Positions 7,676 through 15,559 of a DNA stretch of 43,658 bases are shown in pieces (within the stretch, counting starts at the first letter, position 1; each line of letters starts with the position of its first letter). The translations under genes and the position numbers were made by a program. The notes beneath the pieces are model-generated. The model was given only the letters and a program-made list of their open reading frames with translations. It was not told the DNA's origin and ran no database searches. Source of the DNA: a virus; the IMG/VR virus record IMGVR_UViG_3300012270_000166, positions 1-43,658 of that record; one strand, 5' to 3'.

Positions 7676-9088
7676 ATGTCAGACGAGTCCTGGATGCAAC
7701 CCGAAGATACGTCCTTAGGCAAATACCAGCGTATTATAGAAACAGTATCAGAATCACCTACGTACTGCGTGCTCCCGTGGATACACTTTGCTACCCGTCC
7801 TAACGGCGATATGCGCTTGTGTTGCAGTGCAAACGCTAGCGGTGCGGGCACAGATCACGAAGTAGGACTGGTTAAAATGGAGGACGGCAAGCCTGCAAAC
7901 TTTGGCAAGGATACTCCTATGTCAGCATGGAACAATGATTACATGAAAAGTGTTCGCACTACTATGTTGAACGGAGAAGTGCCAGCGAGTTGTACCAAGT
8001 GTTTCAAAGAAGAGAAGCAAGGTGTTGTATCGAAGCGTATATGGGAAACAATGACGTGGGACCAAGACGGCGTTGATATTCCTCATCTTATTGAACAGAC
8101 ACAGGAAGACGGTACAGTACCAGAAGAGTTACAGTACCTTGATCTAAGACTAGGACACACCTGTAATATCAAATGTGTTATGTGTTCACCGCATGACAGT
8201 TCTAAATGGGTATCAGACCATAAGAAACTAATTCCTACACTTCAGATCGACGAGGTCAAAGATCAGATGCAATGGGATGCCAGCGAGTTTAATAACAAGT
8301 GGCACGAAAAAGATACCTTCTGGGAGGAAATGTACAAACAGATTCCTAATCTCAAACAGGTATATTTTGCTGGCGGCGAACCTTTAATGATCAAAGAACA
8401 TAAAATGTTTATCGAAGAGATCATACGCCAAGGGTACCAAGACAAGATTCTGTTGCGATATAACTCCAACGGACTGCTAGTTGACGACGAGTTGATAGAG
8501 CTTTGGAAGAAATTTAGAAAGGTCAAGTTTGCTATCAGCATGGATGCCAGCCATGAGCGTGATGAGTATATTCGTTTTCCAACAGATTTTGCTCAAGTTG
8601 AAAAAACACTGCACATGCTAGACAACACTCCTGATAACATTCAAACCAGCCTAGCAACAGCAATTCAAATTTTCAATATCAAACACCTGCCAGAGTTTAT
8701 GAAATGGAAGATTCGTTCGAACTTTAAGAAGCTGAACGCAGGCACTGTGCCCGGTGGAGTACAGATGGGCGGAGGGCTTGTAAACATGCACTTGTTATAT
8801 ATTCCAACGTTCCTGAGCATACAAATTCTACCTGAAGCAGACAAGCAAGAGGTACGTGCAATATTTGCAGAATTCAAAGAATGGTTGTGGGACAACTACA
8901 GACAAGACGACGACTTCTGGAAGATTAACCCTTACGGTTGGAAGCGTTGGGAGGCAGTGTTGAATCATATGGATGCACAAGACAACAGCTATCTACTGCC
9001 GGGCTTTAAAGAGTACGTAAACAAACTTGATGCAATTCGTGGGAATTCCGCTAAAGAAGTCTTTCCTGAGCTAGCACATTTATTATAG
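7676..9088 (+). CDS. Radical SAM protein with N-terminal SPASM/twitch-like cysteine domain
   Basis: A 470-aa protein. An N-terminal cysteine domain (Cys31; Cys49-50; CTKC at 106-109) precedes the radical SAM core with CNIKCVMC (Cys163, 167, 170) and AGGEP (GGEP at 233-236). A SPASM/twitch-like cluster domain placed before the core is unusual but recurs in the paralogue at 12053, with the same order CVLPW/CMHPF, RLCC/KVCC, CTKC/CKPC. Start ATG with GGAGA upstream. It probably makes a radical-based change in an unknown substrate. The next gene (9128) has its own perfect late octamer 39 nt later. Confidence 0.9.
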   Translation: MSDESWMQPEDTSLGKYQRIIETVSESPTYCVLPWIHFATRPNGDMRLCCSANASGAGTDHEVGLVKMEDGKPANFGKDTPMSAWNNDYMKSVRTTMLNGEVPASCTKCFKEEKQGVVSKRIWETMTWDQDGVDIPHLIEQTQEDGTVPEELQYLDLRLGHTCNIKCVMCSPHDSSKWVSDHKKLIPTLQIDEVKDQMQWDASEFNNKWHEKDTFWEEMYKQIPNLKQVYFAGGEPLMIKEHKMFIEEIIRQGYQDKILLRYNSNGLLVDDELIELWKKFRKVKFAISMDASHERDEYIRFPTDFAQVEKTLHMLDNTPDNIQTSLATAIQIFNIKHLPEFMKWKIRSNFKKLNAGTVPGGVQMGGGLVNMHLLYIPTFLSIQILPEADKQEVRAIFAEFKEWLWDNYRQDDDFWKINPYGWKRWEAVLNHMDAQDNSYLLPGFKEYVNKLDAIRGNSAKEVFPELAHLL

Positions 9089-9093
9089 AAGAA

Positions 9094-9102
9094 GATAAAT
9101 AC
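9094..9102 (+). promoter_or_regulatory. T4-type late promoter (GATAAATAC)
   Basis: GATAAATAC lies 6 bases after the stop of the radical SAM gene and 26 bases before the ATG at 9128, which has an AAAGGA ribosome-binding site. It matches the form found before the virion genes at 27539, 30559 and 33477. Confidence 0.7.
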
Positions 9103-9127
9103 AAAAACGTTAAAGGATTTATTTAAA

Positions 9128-9886
9128 ATGACCGACACAACAAGTGCACCATGGACTATTCCAGTCTTAAAAGGCTACATTGATAGCTGGAGCAAAGAAG
9201 CTGCGTTGTCCTTTCATGGCGCCGAAAGCCAAAGACAAGGACACGAAGGCAAAGAAGATTATATTTGGGAAGAAGCTAATTTCGGAGAGTACACAGGATT
9301 TGTACACTACGGCCCAGGAGTTGCTGCTTATTATCGCAACGACGGCGCTGAGTATTTGTTGACATCAGAAAAATTGATCGTTGAAGATATGGATGTGCAT
9401 CGGCATGCAAATGCCGAATTGTACAATCTGGCTGCAAGCGAAGGCGCAATCAATGTTTCTAAATTAAGTAACATTGGTCTTAGCAGGTATAAAAGTTTGA
9501 CATTAGACGGCACAGATTACGTGTATTGTCTAATCAACCATTTAGGTGGTGAACTAGGTGTTCCTTTAGCTTTGTATTGTACTGCTGATTTGTTAGATAC
9601 GTTTGTTGATCAGATTGCAACTATGATGAAGTATCTTAAGAATCTTAACGATTCTGAAACAATTACATCGTATCCTTCGTCTAAATTTGCTTTGCTAACA
9701 AGAAATAGCAATGGACTGTATTGGAGATATTTACATAACTGGAATCGTTCGAAAGAAGATTTCTATCATCAGCAAGTTGGTGAGTTACAAAAGTATATAC
9801 AACACCTTGAAAAGAACAATATCACAGTTCCACAGGACACAGTAACTAAAGCGAGAGAAAAATGGGCAACAATATTAAGTATCTAA
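9128..9886 (+). CDS. Conserved phage protein of unknown function, paralogue of 13375
   Basis: A 252-aa protein with no recognised catalytic motif. It aligns along its length with the product of 13375: YYRNDG vs FYRHDG in the first third, a YPSK segment, and the C-terminal run W(R/K)..(H/K).W...F..FY...VGE(L/V)QK, ending in a Lys/Trp-rich helix. No signal peptide or membrane segment. In both loci the gene lies next to an N-terminal-SPASM-like radical SAM gene and upstream of a small YTV/GxWL protein, which points to one conserved module. Its 3' end overlaps the next start by 25 nt. Confidence 0.85.
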   Translation: MTDTTSAPWTIPVLKGYIDSWSKEAALSFHGAESQRQGHEGKEDYIWEEANFGEYTGFVHYGPGVAAYYRNDGAEYLLTSEKLIVEDMDVHRHANAELYNLAASEGAINVSKLSNIGLSRYKSLTLDGTDYVYCLINHLGGELGVPLALYCTADLLDTFVDQIATMMKYLKNLNDSETITSYPSSKFALLTRNSNGLYWRYLHNWNRSKEDFYHQQVGELQKYIQHLEKNNITVPQDTVTKAREKWATILSI

Positions 9887-10110
9887 ATTATACAGTTAGT
9901 AAAGACGGCAATAAGCTAGCAAGCGGGTCTGTCCCGGCGTTGCTAGCAGTTGGTGGAACAAACAAGAACTACGACCTAGCAGGCGTTTGGTTGACTTACA
10001 AGTCTGAAGTTATGACTAAGATAGACCTTTCTGACAATGATGCTATTGATATGTCTTTGTGCTCAGACTGCACAAAAGACGACTGGTTAGCATACAAAGA
10101 AGGTAAATAA
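9862..10110 (+). CDS. Small hypothetical protein, paralogue of 14613
   Basis: An 82-aa protein. It shares with the product of 14613 the pattern Y-T-V, G..L.SG..P..L...G, then L.G.WL, so the two are related. It has a C-terminal CSDC pair (Cys67, Cys70) that the other lacks. The start lies inside the end of the preceding gene (25-nt overlap). The function is unknown; being small, conserved and beside radical SAM genes, it could be a partner or a substrate of them, but nothing in the sequence proves this. It ends 7 nt before the convergent radical SAM gene. Confidence 0.75.
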   Translation: MGNNIKYLNYTVSKDGNKLASGSVPALLAVGGTNKNYDLAGVWLTYKSEVMTKIDLSDNDAIDMSLCSDCTKDDWLAYKEGK

Positions 10111-10117
10111 CACCGTC

Positions 10118-11176
10118 TTAGAGCAAGTTGTACACTTCTATCTTCTTAGCCTTAGGCACACACATACCGCAACCGCATCTATCGTTTGGACACACAATTG
10201 GGTCACTGTTTACAGCGTTAGATGCGTAATCAAAAATAGCATCAATATTATCTAACGAACCTAAAGGACCGCGTTTGCCACCGTGTAATGCTTGGCAGGT
10301 CTGATGATGGTACACTAGTTTCTCGTGCTGATCAATGTGCAAGAAGTAGTGGTTTACACTACAATGCCAACCTTTAAAGTTATTATCAACATGAGTGACG
10401 TCTTGCCATTCGCCGTCCACTTTGCCTTTTAAGCATCTTCCGCCACAACAACTACGTCCGACTTCAGACCCTTCCTTCTTTTCTTTAGCCGGTTTAGGTT
10501 GCCCGATATAATCAAAGAACCATTCCTGTTGTTCCTCGGTGTAGGTATGACTGGTCCTTCGCATTGTACCATCGGTGTCTTCGAACCATCCACTGCGTTC
10601 TACAGTACCGTCGCCGATGGGCCTTGGCGAATGTGTAATGCCTAATTCTTTGAGCATATAGCACACGTTCTGCACTTCTTCGAAATAGTCAACATGCATC
10701 ATTACGTTAATCTGCAACCAAATACCCGATTCATGCAGTCTTTTTATATTCTCTAAGACGTGTGCTTTTGCTTTTTCGCTGCCTTCAGGATGGTAACTTA
10801 CAGTTAGTCCTTGAAATAGTTCTATAATTTCATCTGTCTTTCTAGGATGCCACACTCCGTTAGTGGTAAGACCGCATGTAATGTTAGGTTCGTTTTTCTT
10901 GATATGCCTTGCTAAGTGCCAGAAGTCTGGATTTATTGTTGGCTCGCCGCCTGTGAAGCTAATATTAATCTCAGCATCTTCGCCTTTGTATATTCCGGTG
11001 TACGCTTTGACAAACTCCAGTGTTTCAAGGAGTTCGTTGTAGGAATGCACAGGGCTATATGTGTCGTGTCTAGTAGCCTCGCAGTATGTACAGTCGTAAT
11101 TACAGCGTCTACCAGTGTCCCAGGTAACCATCATCTTTTCTGGTTTTGCTAGTGTTATTGCTTCGGTTTTAATCAT
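10118..11176 (-). CDS. Radical SAM protein with Cys-rich C terminus
   Basis: A 352-aa protein from ATG 11176; longer starts are possible, but this one gives the 8-nt overlap ATGATTAA with the upstream radical SAM gene. CNYDCTYC (Cys25, 29, 32) and GGEP (76-79) define the core. The C-terminal third is rich in Cys (SCCGGRC; GWHCSVN; CGCGMC), enough for one or two auxiliary clusters. It is a close paralogue of 11169: both have CN.DC.YC followed by a HD(T/N)(Y/F)SP segment. Third gene of the minus-strand operon starting at 13324. Confidence 0.9.
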   Translation of the reverse strand: MIKTEAITLAKPEKMMVTWDTGRRCNYDCTYCEATRHDTYSPVHSYNELLETLEFVKAYTGIYKGEDAEINISFTGGEPTINPDFWHLARHIKKNEPNITCGLTTNGVWHPRKTDEIIELFQGLTVSYHPEGSEKAKAHVLENIKRLHESGIWLQINVMMHVDYFEEVQNVCYMLKELGITHSPRPIGDGTVERSGWFEDTDGTMRRTSHTYTEEQQEWFFDYIGQPKPAKEKKEGSEVGRSCCGGRCLKGKVDGEWQDVTHVDNNFKGWHCSVNHYFLHIDQHEKLVYHHQTCQALHGGKRGPLGSLDNIDAIFDYASNAVNSDPIVCPNDRCGCGMCVPKAKKIEVYNLL

Positions 11177-12056
11177 TCTTTGTCTTAGTAAGTGGGATAT
11201 CTGCCGCACAAGTGCACCACTTTCTTGTGCAGGTTACGTTTTCTTTGGGCTGTTCAAATGTACCAGTATAGAGGTTGCCTAGACTTCCGCCTACTCTGCA
11301 GGTAGCACGATGTACTTCACCGTCCCAGTTTATCATTAGGCTTTCTACACCAGCAGCACAACTCCACCCTTCGAACTGATTCAGGTGTTCCTTAATTACA
11401 TCGTTGGCGTGCATTTCTTTTTCGCCGTCGATAAGGACGTTAGCCGAAGCGGTAGCTTCACTGGCCATAATCCATTTCAGGTCTTCGTGGTTATATTTTA
11501 AGTCGTCAAACCAATCATGCTTTTCTGTCCATCGTATTCTGCGTACAACGTAAGGGATGCCGCCAACGTCAAGTTGTTTAGTGGCTTCTTTAACCTCGGC
11601 CATGTGTTCATGGTGTGCCATAACGTTGACATGGAAAGGAGTATGGTTTAACAAGCTGTACACGATAATGTTATCAAGCATTCTGTCCACAGTTTTGTTA
11701 TCAAAGTGTAGGCTGAATACAATGTGATTAATAGGCTGAAGTGCGTACCACTCTGCTTTTCTTGAAGCATTTGTTGTAACGTTAATCCAGCTAACTCTTT
11801 CACTTGCGTATTGTAAGAATTCTTCTATCTTAGGATGCACACATGGTTCGCCACCGGTCAAACTGATGCGTACAGGCTTTTCTAGCATAGCAAGCTGATC
11901 TACAGTGTTCTTTAACACATTGATATCTGTATGCGGGCTGAAGTTGTCGTGAATCTCAGCAGGGCAATATGCACAATCGAGGTTACAGCGTTTGCCAAGA
12001 TTCCATTCTATTTTAATACTATCTTGATGCGGCCATTTACTGGTTACATGTTTCAT
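11169..12056 (-). CDS. Radical SAM protein
   Basis: A 295-aa protein. CNLDCAYC (Cys24, 28, 31), GGEP (68-71), and C-terminal cysteines (GWSCAAG; ATCRVGG; CTRKWCTC) fit a radical SAM core plus a cluster-binding tail. Second gene of the three-gene radical SAM operon 13324-10118; it overlaps the first by 4 nt and the third by 8 nt. With 10118 and 942 it forms a related group of enzymes that start close to the CxxxCxxC motif. Substrate unknown. Confidence 0.9.
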   Translation of the reverse strand: MKHVTSKWPHQDSIKIEWNLGKRCNLDCAYCPAEIHDNFSPHTDINVLKNTVDQLAMLEKPVRISLTGGEPCVHPKIEEFLQYASERVSWINVTTNASRKAEWYALQPINHIVFSLHFDNKTVDRMLDNIIVYSLLNHTPFHVNVMAHHEHMAEVKEATKQLDVGGIPYVVRRIRWTEKHDWFDDLKYNHEDLKWIMASEATASANVLIDGEKEMHANDVIKEHLNQFEGWSCAAGVESLMINWDGEVHRATCRVGGSLGNLYTGTFEQPKENVTCTRKWCTCAADIPLTKTKND

Positions 12057-13324
12057 ACGTATGGTTTAAACTCAGGGTTGACTTCTTCAAAGGGACCCTG
12101 GTTTCTACTGGCATCTAGGTTGTGGTTAAAGTCTACGCAGTCTTGCCAATACTCACTTAGGTCTGTCGATTTGAGAAAGTTTATGTTATCTTGTATTTGC
12201 TGTAGTGTTACTTTTTGCAATAGCTCTGAGCTCTGTACAAACGGATATGTTAACACTTCGGTTTTCATTTCTTCTAGACGTACTATTGTACGCTCTTTTA
12301 GCTCGTTGGGCAAGACTTGTGCAGACAATGCTCTAGGATAATTTACTCTGTGACTGTAAAATACAATACCCATCTCGTTGAGGAAATAGTCAATAACCTT
12401 GTCTATTTGCAGAATGTTGTTAGCTTGCACAGTAAATGCACCAACAATTCTGCTCACTGTTGGTATTGTCTTCATAATTTTTATGTTATCTTCGACTTCC
12501 TTAAACTTGCCATTGCCGCGTATATATTCGTAAACGTCGTGTATACCGTCTATGCTCACGTTTACAGCTACGCTTCTAAACTTGGGCCAGTACTCGTGTA
12601 TGGTACGGCCTTTTCCTATGCCCGTCTTGGTGCCGTTAGTCGCGTACTTTAGCTCTATATTGTGTCCCCATGGCGCTAGCATGTCTAAGATCTTATAGTG
12701 ATTTGGATCCATCAGCGGTTCGCCACCTGCGAACTCCACTCTGCGGAAGTAGGGAAGCAGTTTTTCAAAGCTAGTCCACCAATTATCCGTGTCGTCGAAG
12801 GGTCCTATGTACTGCCCGGGCTTGTCTACTAGTGCATCTACAGTGGGGATGAGGTAGTTATTTTCTTTTTTGTAAAACTTGGTTACCTGGTCCCAGTCCT
12901 TCCAGCTGGTACTGTCCAAAGGATTGCACATTCTGCACTTGAGGTTACAGAGATTGTTGATTTTAATTTCCATAGTAGGAAACTCAAAGGGCATTGTGTA
13001 GTCGTCTTCCAGTGCGTCTAGTGCATCAGGGTACAAGTTAGCCCGTGCTTCTGGTATAACACCTGCTATGTGACGCTGTCGTAAGCTCTCGACGCCTTGA
13101 TCTTCGAGATCGAAACACGGTTTGCACACATCTGGCCGTTCGTTGTTCAGTACTTGCCGACGAACTTCCTGCATGCTTTTGTTGTTCCACGCTTCTTCTA
13201 ACGATTCTTCTTGTATCCAGCCTATGGGTTGACTACGACAGCATACTTTGATCGCTCCGTCTTCGCGTGTGGCTAATCCTGTAAAAGGGTGCATGCAGAA
13301 TGTGCATGAGTTAGGTTTGTTCAT
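12053..13324 (-). CDS. Radical SAM protein with N-terminal SPASM/twitch-like domain, paralogue of 7676
   Basis: A 423-aa protein from ATG 13324. An upstream in-frame start at 13402 would run through the divergent promoters and is unlikely. N-terminal CTFC (Cys7, 10), Cys28-29 and CKPC (Cys67, 70) form a cluster domain. The core has CNLKCRMC (Cys126, 130, 133) and GGEP (200-203). The architecture equals that of 7676. A perfect late octamer on this strand ends five bases before the ATG and there is no Shine-Dalgarno, so the late transcript is predicted to be leaderless. First gene of the radical SAM trio. Confidence 0.9.
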   Translation of the reverse strand: MNKPNSCTFCMHPFTGLATREDGAIKVCCRSQPIGWIQEESLEEAWNNKSMQEVRRQVLNNERPDVCKPCFDLEDQGVESLRQRHIAGVIPEARANLYPDALDALEDDYTMPFEFPTMEIKINNLCNLKCRMCNPLDSTSWKDWDQVTKFYKKENNYLIPTVDALVDKPGQYIGPFDDTDNWWTSFEKLLPYFRRVEFAGGEPLMDPNHYKILDMLAPWGHNIELKYATNGTKTGIGKGRTIHEYWPKFRSVAVNVSIDGIHDVYEYIRGNGKFKEVEDNIKIMKTIPTVSRIVGAFTVQANNILQIDKVIDYFLNEMGIVFYSHRVNYPRALSAQVLPNELKERTIVRLEEMKTEVLTYPFVQSSELLQKVTLQQIQDNINFLKSTDLSEYWQDCVDFNHNLDASRNQGPFEEVNPEFKPYV

Positions 13325-13328
13325 GAAA

Positions 13329-13337
13329 TTATTTATA
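13329..13337 (-). promoter_or_regulatory. T4-type late promoter (TATAAATAA) abutting the start codon
   Basis: This is a perfect TATAAATA on the minus strand, five bases from the ATG at 13324. By the T4 rule (octamer at about -13 to -6), transcription would begin at or next to the A of the ATG. It is divergent from the plus-strand octamer at 13351. Confidence 0.65.
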
Positions 13338-13350
13338 CGCCGGCACTGCT

Positions 13351-13359
13351 TATAAATAG
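13351..13359 (+). promoter_or_regulatory. T4-type late promoter (TATAAATAG)
   Basis: A perfect TATAAATA 17 bases before the ATG at 13375. The transcript would carry the GAGG ribosome-binding site (13365-13368). It forms a divergent pair with the minus-strand octamer 14 nt away and drives the plus-strand operon 13375-17023. Confidence 0.75.
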
Positions 13360-13374
13360 AAAAAGAGGATGCAT

Positions 13375-14058
13375 ATGAAACAAGACTTAGTAAACAAAGC
13401 AAAAAACTGGAGTGCCGAGCGTGCAGACCAGTTTCACAACAATATTCCTAGGGTAAACCCAGTTAAAGGCAGCTATATCTGGCTGCCGCAGAACAATGGG
13501 TTTTATTATTGGGGCAAAGATGCTGTTGATTTTTATCGTCACGACGGCCTGGTGTTTTCTGTACAGAAAAAATGGTATGAGTCTGATTGGAAGTGTCACA
13601 AAAGGCTCTACGAGTACAGTATCGAATCTGGAGAATTTAGGATTTCAGAGCCGATGTACTGCGAACCAGTGACTATTAACGGCGAAGAATGGACCTACAC
13701 AGTAATCCGTCATCCAGGAGACGACATAGGATACTCTTCTCATTACAAGGGACTAGTGAAAGACACTTATACATACACTAAACATTGGATTGATGACATA
13801 ACTGTGCTGATAAAGTACTTTGATAAGCTAGACGAAGAATTCGGATGTCAGTACCCTTCAAAAGTTAAGATGACAAACCGTCTCAAAGATGATCAAGGAT
13901 TCTTTTGGAAAGATATCAAGTTTTGGGACAACAGCTTCGAGAGTTTTTATAACAAGCATGTGGGTGAAGTGCAGAAGGCAATTAATCGAGCGGAACACAA
14001 CGGTCAAGATATAGGATGGGAACTAGCAGACTATGCAAAAGATCAATGGGCTAAGTGA
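13375..14058 (+). CDS. Conserved phage protein of unknown function, paralogue of 9128
   Basis: A 227-aa protein from ATG 13375. The upstream ATG at 13369 directly abuts the GAGG ribosome-binding site, so the inner one fits better. It shares with 9128 the FYRHDG segment, the YPSK segment and the C-terminal FY..(H/Q)VGE(V/L)QK run. No catalytic motif or membrane segment was recognised. It is the first gene of a plus-strand operon with four oxygenase-like genes, a small protein and a kinase-like protein. Cytoplasmic; function unknown. Confidence 0.85.
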   Translation: MKQDLVNKAKNWSAERADQFHNNIPRVNPVKGSYIWLPQNNGFYYWGKDAVDFYRHDGLVFSVQKKWYESDWKCHKRLYEYSIESGEFRISEPMYCEPVTINGEEWTYTVIRHPGDDIGYSSHYKGLVKDTYTYTKHWIDDITVLIKYFDKLDEEFGCQYPSKVKMTNRLKDDQGFFWKDIKFWDNSFESFYNKHVGEVQKAINRAEHNGQDIGWELADYAKDQWAK

Positions 14059-14620
14059 TTATGTTGTAGCATTGTCTCAAGAAGTGCCCGAGGTAGTGCA
14101 AAGCAAGTCAGTCCTAGATGTTGAATGTACAGAGAACAGTTTTGTGCAAAAAGAAATAGACAAAGACGCAGTTAACCCTGAGCTGATTACTTGGCTTAAC
14201 AGCTTAGGCTTAGAGATTAAACTAGCAGAGATGTTTTATTGCATGCCTGGATCAAAGGTGCCTGATCATTTTGATGACATAGAACCAGAAGGCTGCTGCA
14301 AGCTAATTTGGACATATGGCAGTAGCAGTGTTCCTTTGGTTTGGTACAGCGTATATGATCAAGATAAGGTTGTTTATGAGAATAATTCTATAGGCGGGTA
14401 TTACCTTACCTGTGAGTCGGACAACTATCAATTCGCTGAGTCTTCAATAATTAAAAACCCTAGTCTAATTAGAGTAGATAAACTGCACGGAGTAGAAAAT
14501 AATACTGACGAACCCTGGTGTGCAGTTACACTGGTGTTGAAAGAAACAGATAGAAACGAGCACAGGGCCAACTGGAAACAGCTAATAGAAAAACTACCAA
14601 TTGAGAGTGATAATGGATAA
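14033..14620 (+). CDS. 2OG oxygenase-like protein with incomplete 2OG site
   Basis: A 195-aa protein. Iron ligands His79-Phe-Asp81 (VPDHFDD) and distal His152 (KLHGVENN) are in place for an AspH-like fold. The basic residue expected ten residues after the distal His is Trp162 (EPWCAV), so the usual 2OG salt bridge is missing and the protein may be inactive or bind another cosubstrate. The start at 14033 overlaps the previous gene by 26 nt; no strong ribosome-binding site was seen, so translation is probably coupled. The next start lies inside its end (ATGGATAA). Confidence 0.8.
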   Translation: MQKINGLSDYVVALSQEVPEVVQSKSVLDVECTENSFVQKEIDKDAVNPELITWLNSLGLEIKLAEMFYCMPGSKVPDHFDDIEPEGCCKLIWTYGSSSVPLVWYSVYDQDKVVYENNSIGGYYLTCESDNYQFAESSIIKNPSLIRVDKLHGVENNTDEPWCAVTLVLKETDRNEHRANWKQLIEKLPIESDNG

Positions 14621-14870
14621 AAATTGTATTGTAAAGTATACTGTATTTGAAGCAGGCGAGCCGTTAATCAGTGGTGAAATCCCTTTACACCTAGTACAAG
14701 CGGGTAGAGGCGGCGACAGCTCTTTAGAAGGCATGTGGTTAGCCGAATGGGGGCTGGACGTCAAAGGCTATCCGGGAAAGTATCGCAGGATCGAGGTATA
14801 CTTTGACGATTTTACGTTTGTGATAAGAGACGATGCCCCGTTCCATAGACAAGAAGAGGATTATAAATGA
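14613..14870 (+). CDS. Small hypothetical protein, paralogue of 9862
   Basis: An 85-aa protein from ATG 14613, which overlaps the previous stop by 8 nt; an in-frame TTG at 14601 is less likely. It shares YTV, G..L.SG..P..L and L.G.WL with 9862. Its tail is acidic and lacks the CSDC pair. The ATGA overlap with 14867 ties it to the kinase-like gene. Its function is unknown; a role as accessory subunit or substrate of the neighbouring enzymes is a guess from the conserved linkage. Confidence 0.75.
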   Translation: MDKNCIVKYTVFEAGEPLISGEIPLHLVQAGRGGDSSLEGMWLAEWGLDVKGYPGKYRRIEVYFDDFTFVIRDDAPFHRQEEDYK

Positions 14871-15559
14871 AGTACGAATATTATTACAACAATACTCCTG
14901 AACACGGCTTAGTAAGAAATAATCTGGTTTACACTAGTCTTATATCCGAAGACAAGAAACGTTTTGTGCAGTGGTTTTATAATGATAAGATATATCATAA
15001 AGACCAGAACCAAGTAATAGATTCTGAGTTAATGGAAGAAAAATGGAATAGAGAAATTTACTTCTTGAAATTGATGCAAAAGAACTATCCTAATCTAGTT
15101 CCGGAGACAGATTTTATTGATCACGAACGAAAGGAACTGTACTTAAAAATAGATGGCGTTGATTTTTGGCAACAGTGCTTAGATGCTGAAAAGAGCTTTG
15201 AAGAGGTGTTGCCAGACTGGGAAGGTCAAATGTTAGAGATACTACAGGCGCACAAAGATTTAGGCTTTTATAAGTATAGCCTGCACCCAAGTAGTTATTT
15301 CTTAATAGACGGCCAGCTAAAGAGTATTAATTACTTTTTCTGTCATGACAATAGTGAAGCAGTACACCCTATGCAAATATTCCAAAGCCATATCAGTCAC
15401 GACAGACAAGCCAAACTTCTAGAATATTTTGAAAAAGAAGGATTATCCTGGGAGAGCACACTAACGTGGACTGCTTATCAGCTCATTGCGTTAGAAAGTT
15501 TTCGGTTTAACTATCCAGACAGTTTTATTGACAGAGCAAGACAGATTTATGTTTCTTAA
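14867..15559 (+). CDS. Kinase-fold-like hypothetical protein
   Basis: A 230-aa protein. Its middle has features that recall the aminoglycoside-phosphotransferase/protein-kinase fold: EREIYFLKLM-like helix (NREIYFLKLM), a strand after LVPE, then HKDLGFYKYSLHPSSYF and SINYFF in the places of the catalytic and metal-binding loops. The catalytic Asp and DFG-type Asp are not clearly present, so it may be a pseudokinase or an unrelated fold. SD AAGAGGA before the ATG, which overlaps the previous stop (ATGA). It ends 11 nt into the next oxygenase gene. Confidence 0.75.
   Translation: MKYEYYYNNTPEHGLVRNNLVYTSLISEDKKRFVQWFYNDKIYHKDQNQVIDSELMEEKWNREIYFLKLMQKNYPNLVPETDFIDHERKELYLKIDGVDFWQQCLDAEKSFEEVLPDWEGQMLEILQAHKDLGFYKYSLHPSSYFLIDGQLKSINYFFCHDNSEAVHPMQIFQSHISHDRQAKLLEYFEKEGLSWESTLTWTAYQLIALESFRFNYPDSFIDRARQIYVS

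Noticed and set aside
13325-13402. 26-residue N-terminal extension of the radical SAM gene (start at 13402)
   Set aside because: It would run through both divergent promoters and the start of the gene at 13375, and the extension has no conserved look.
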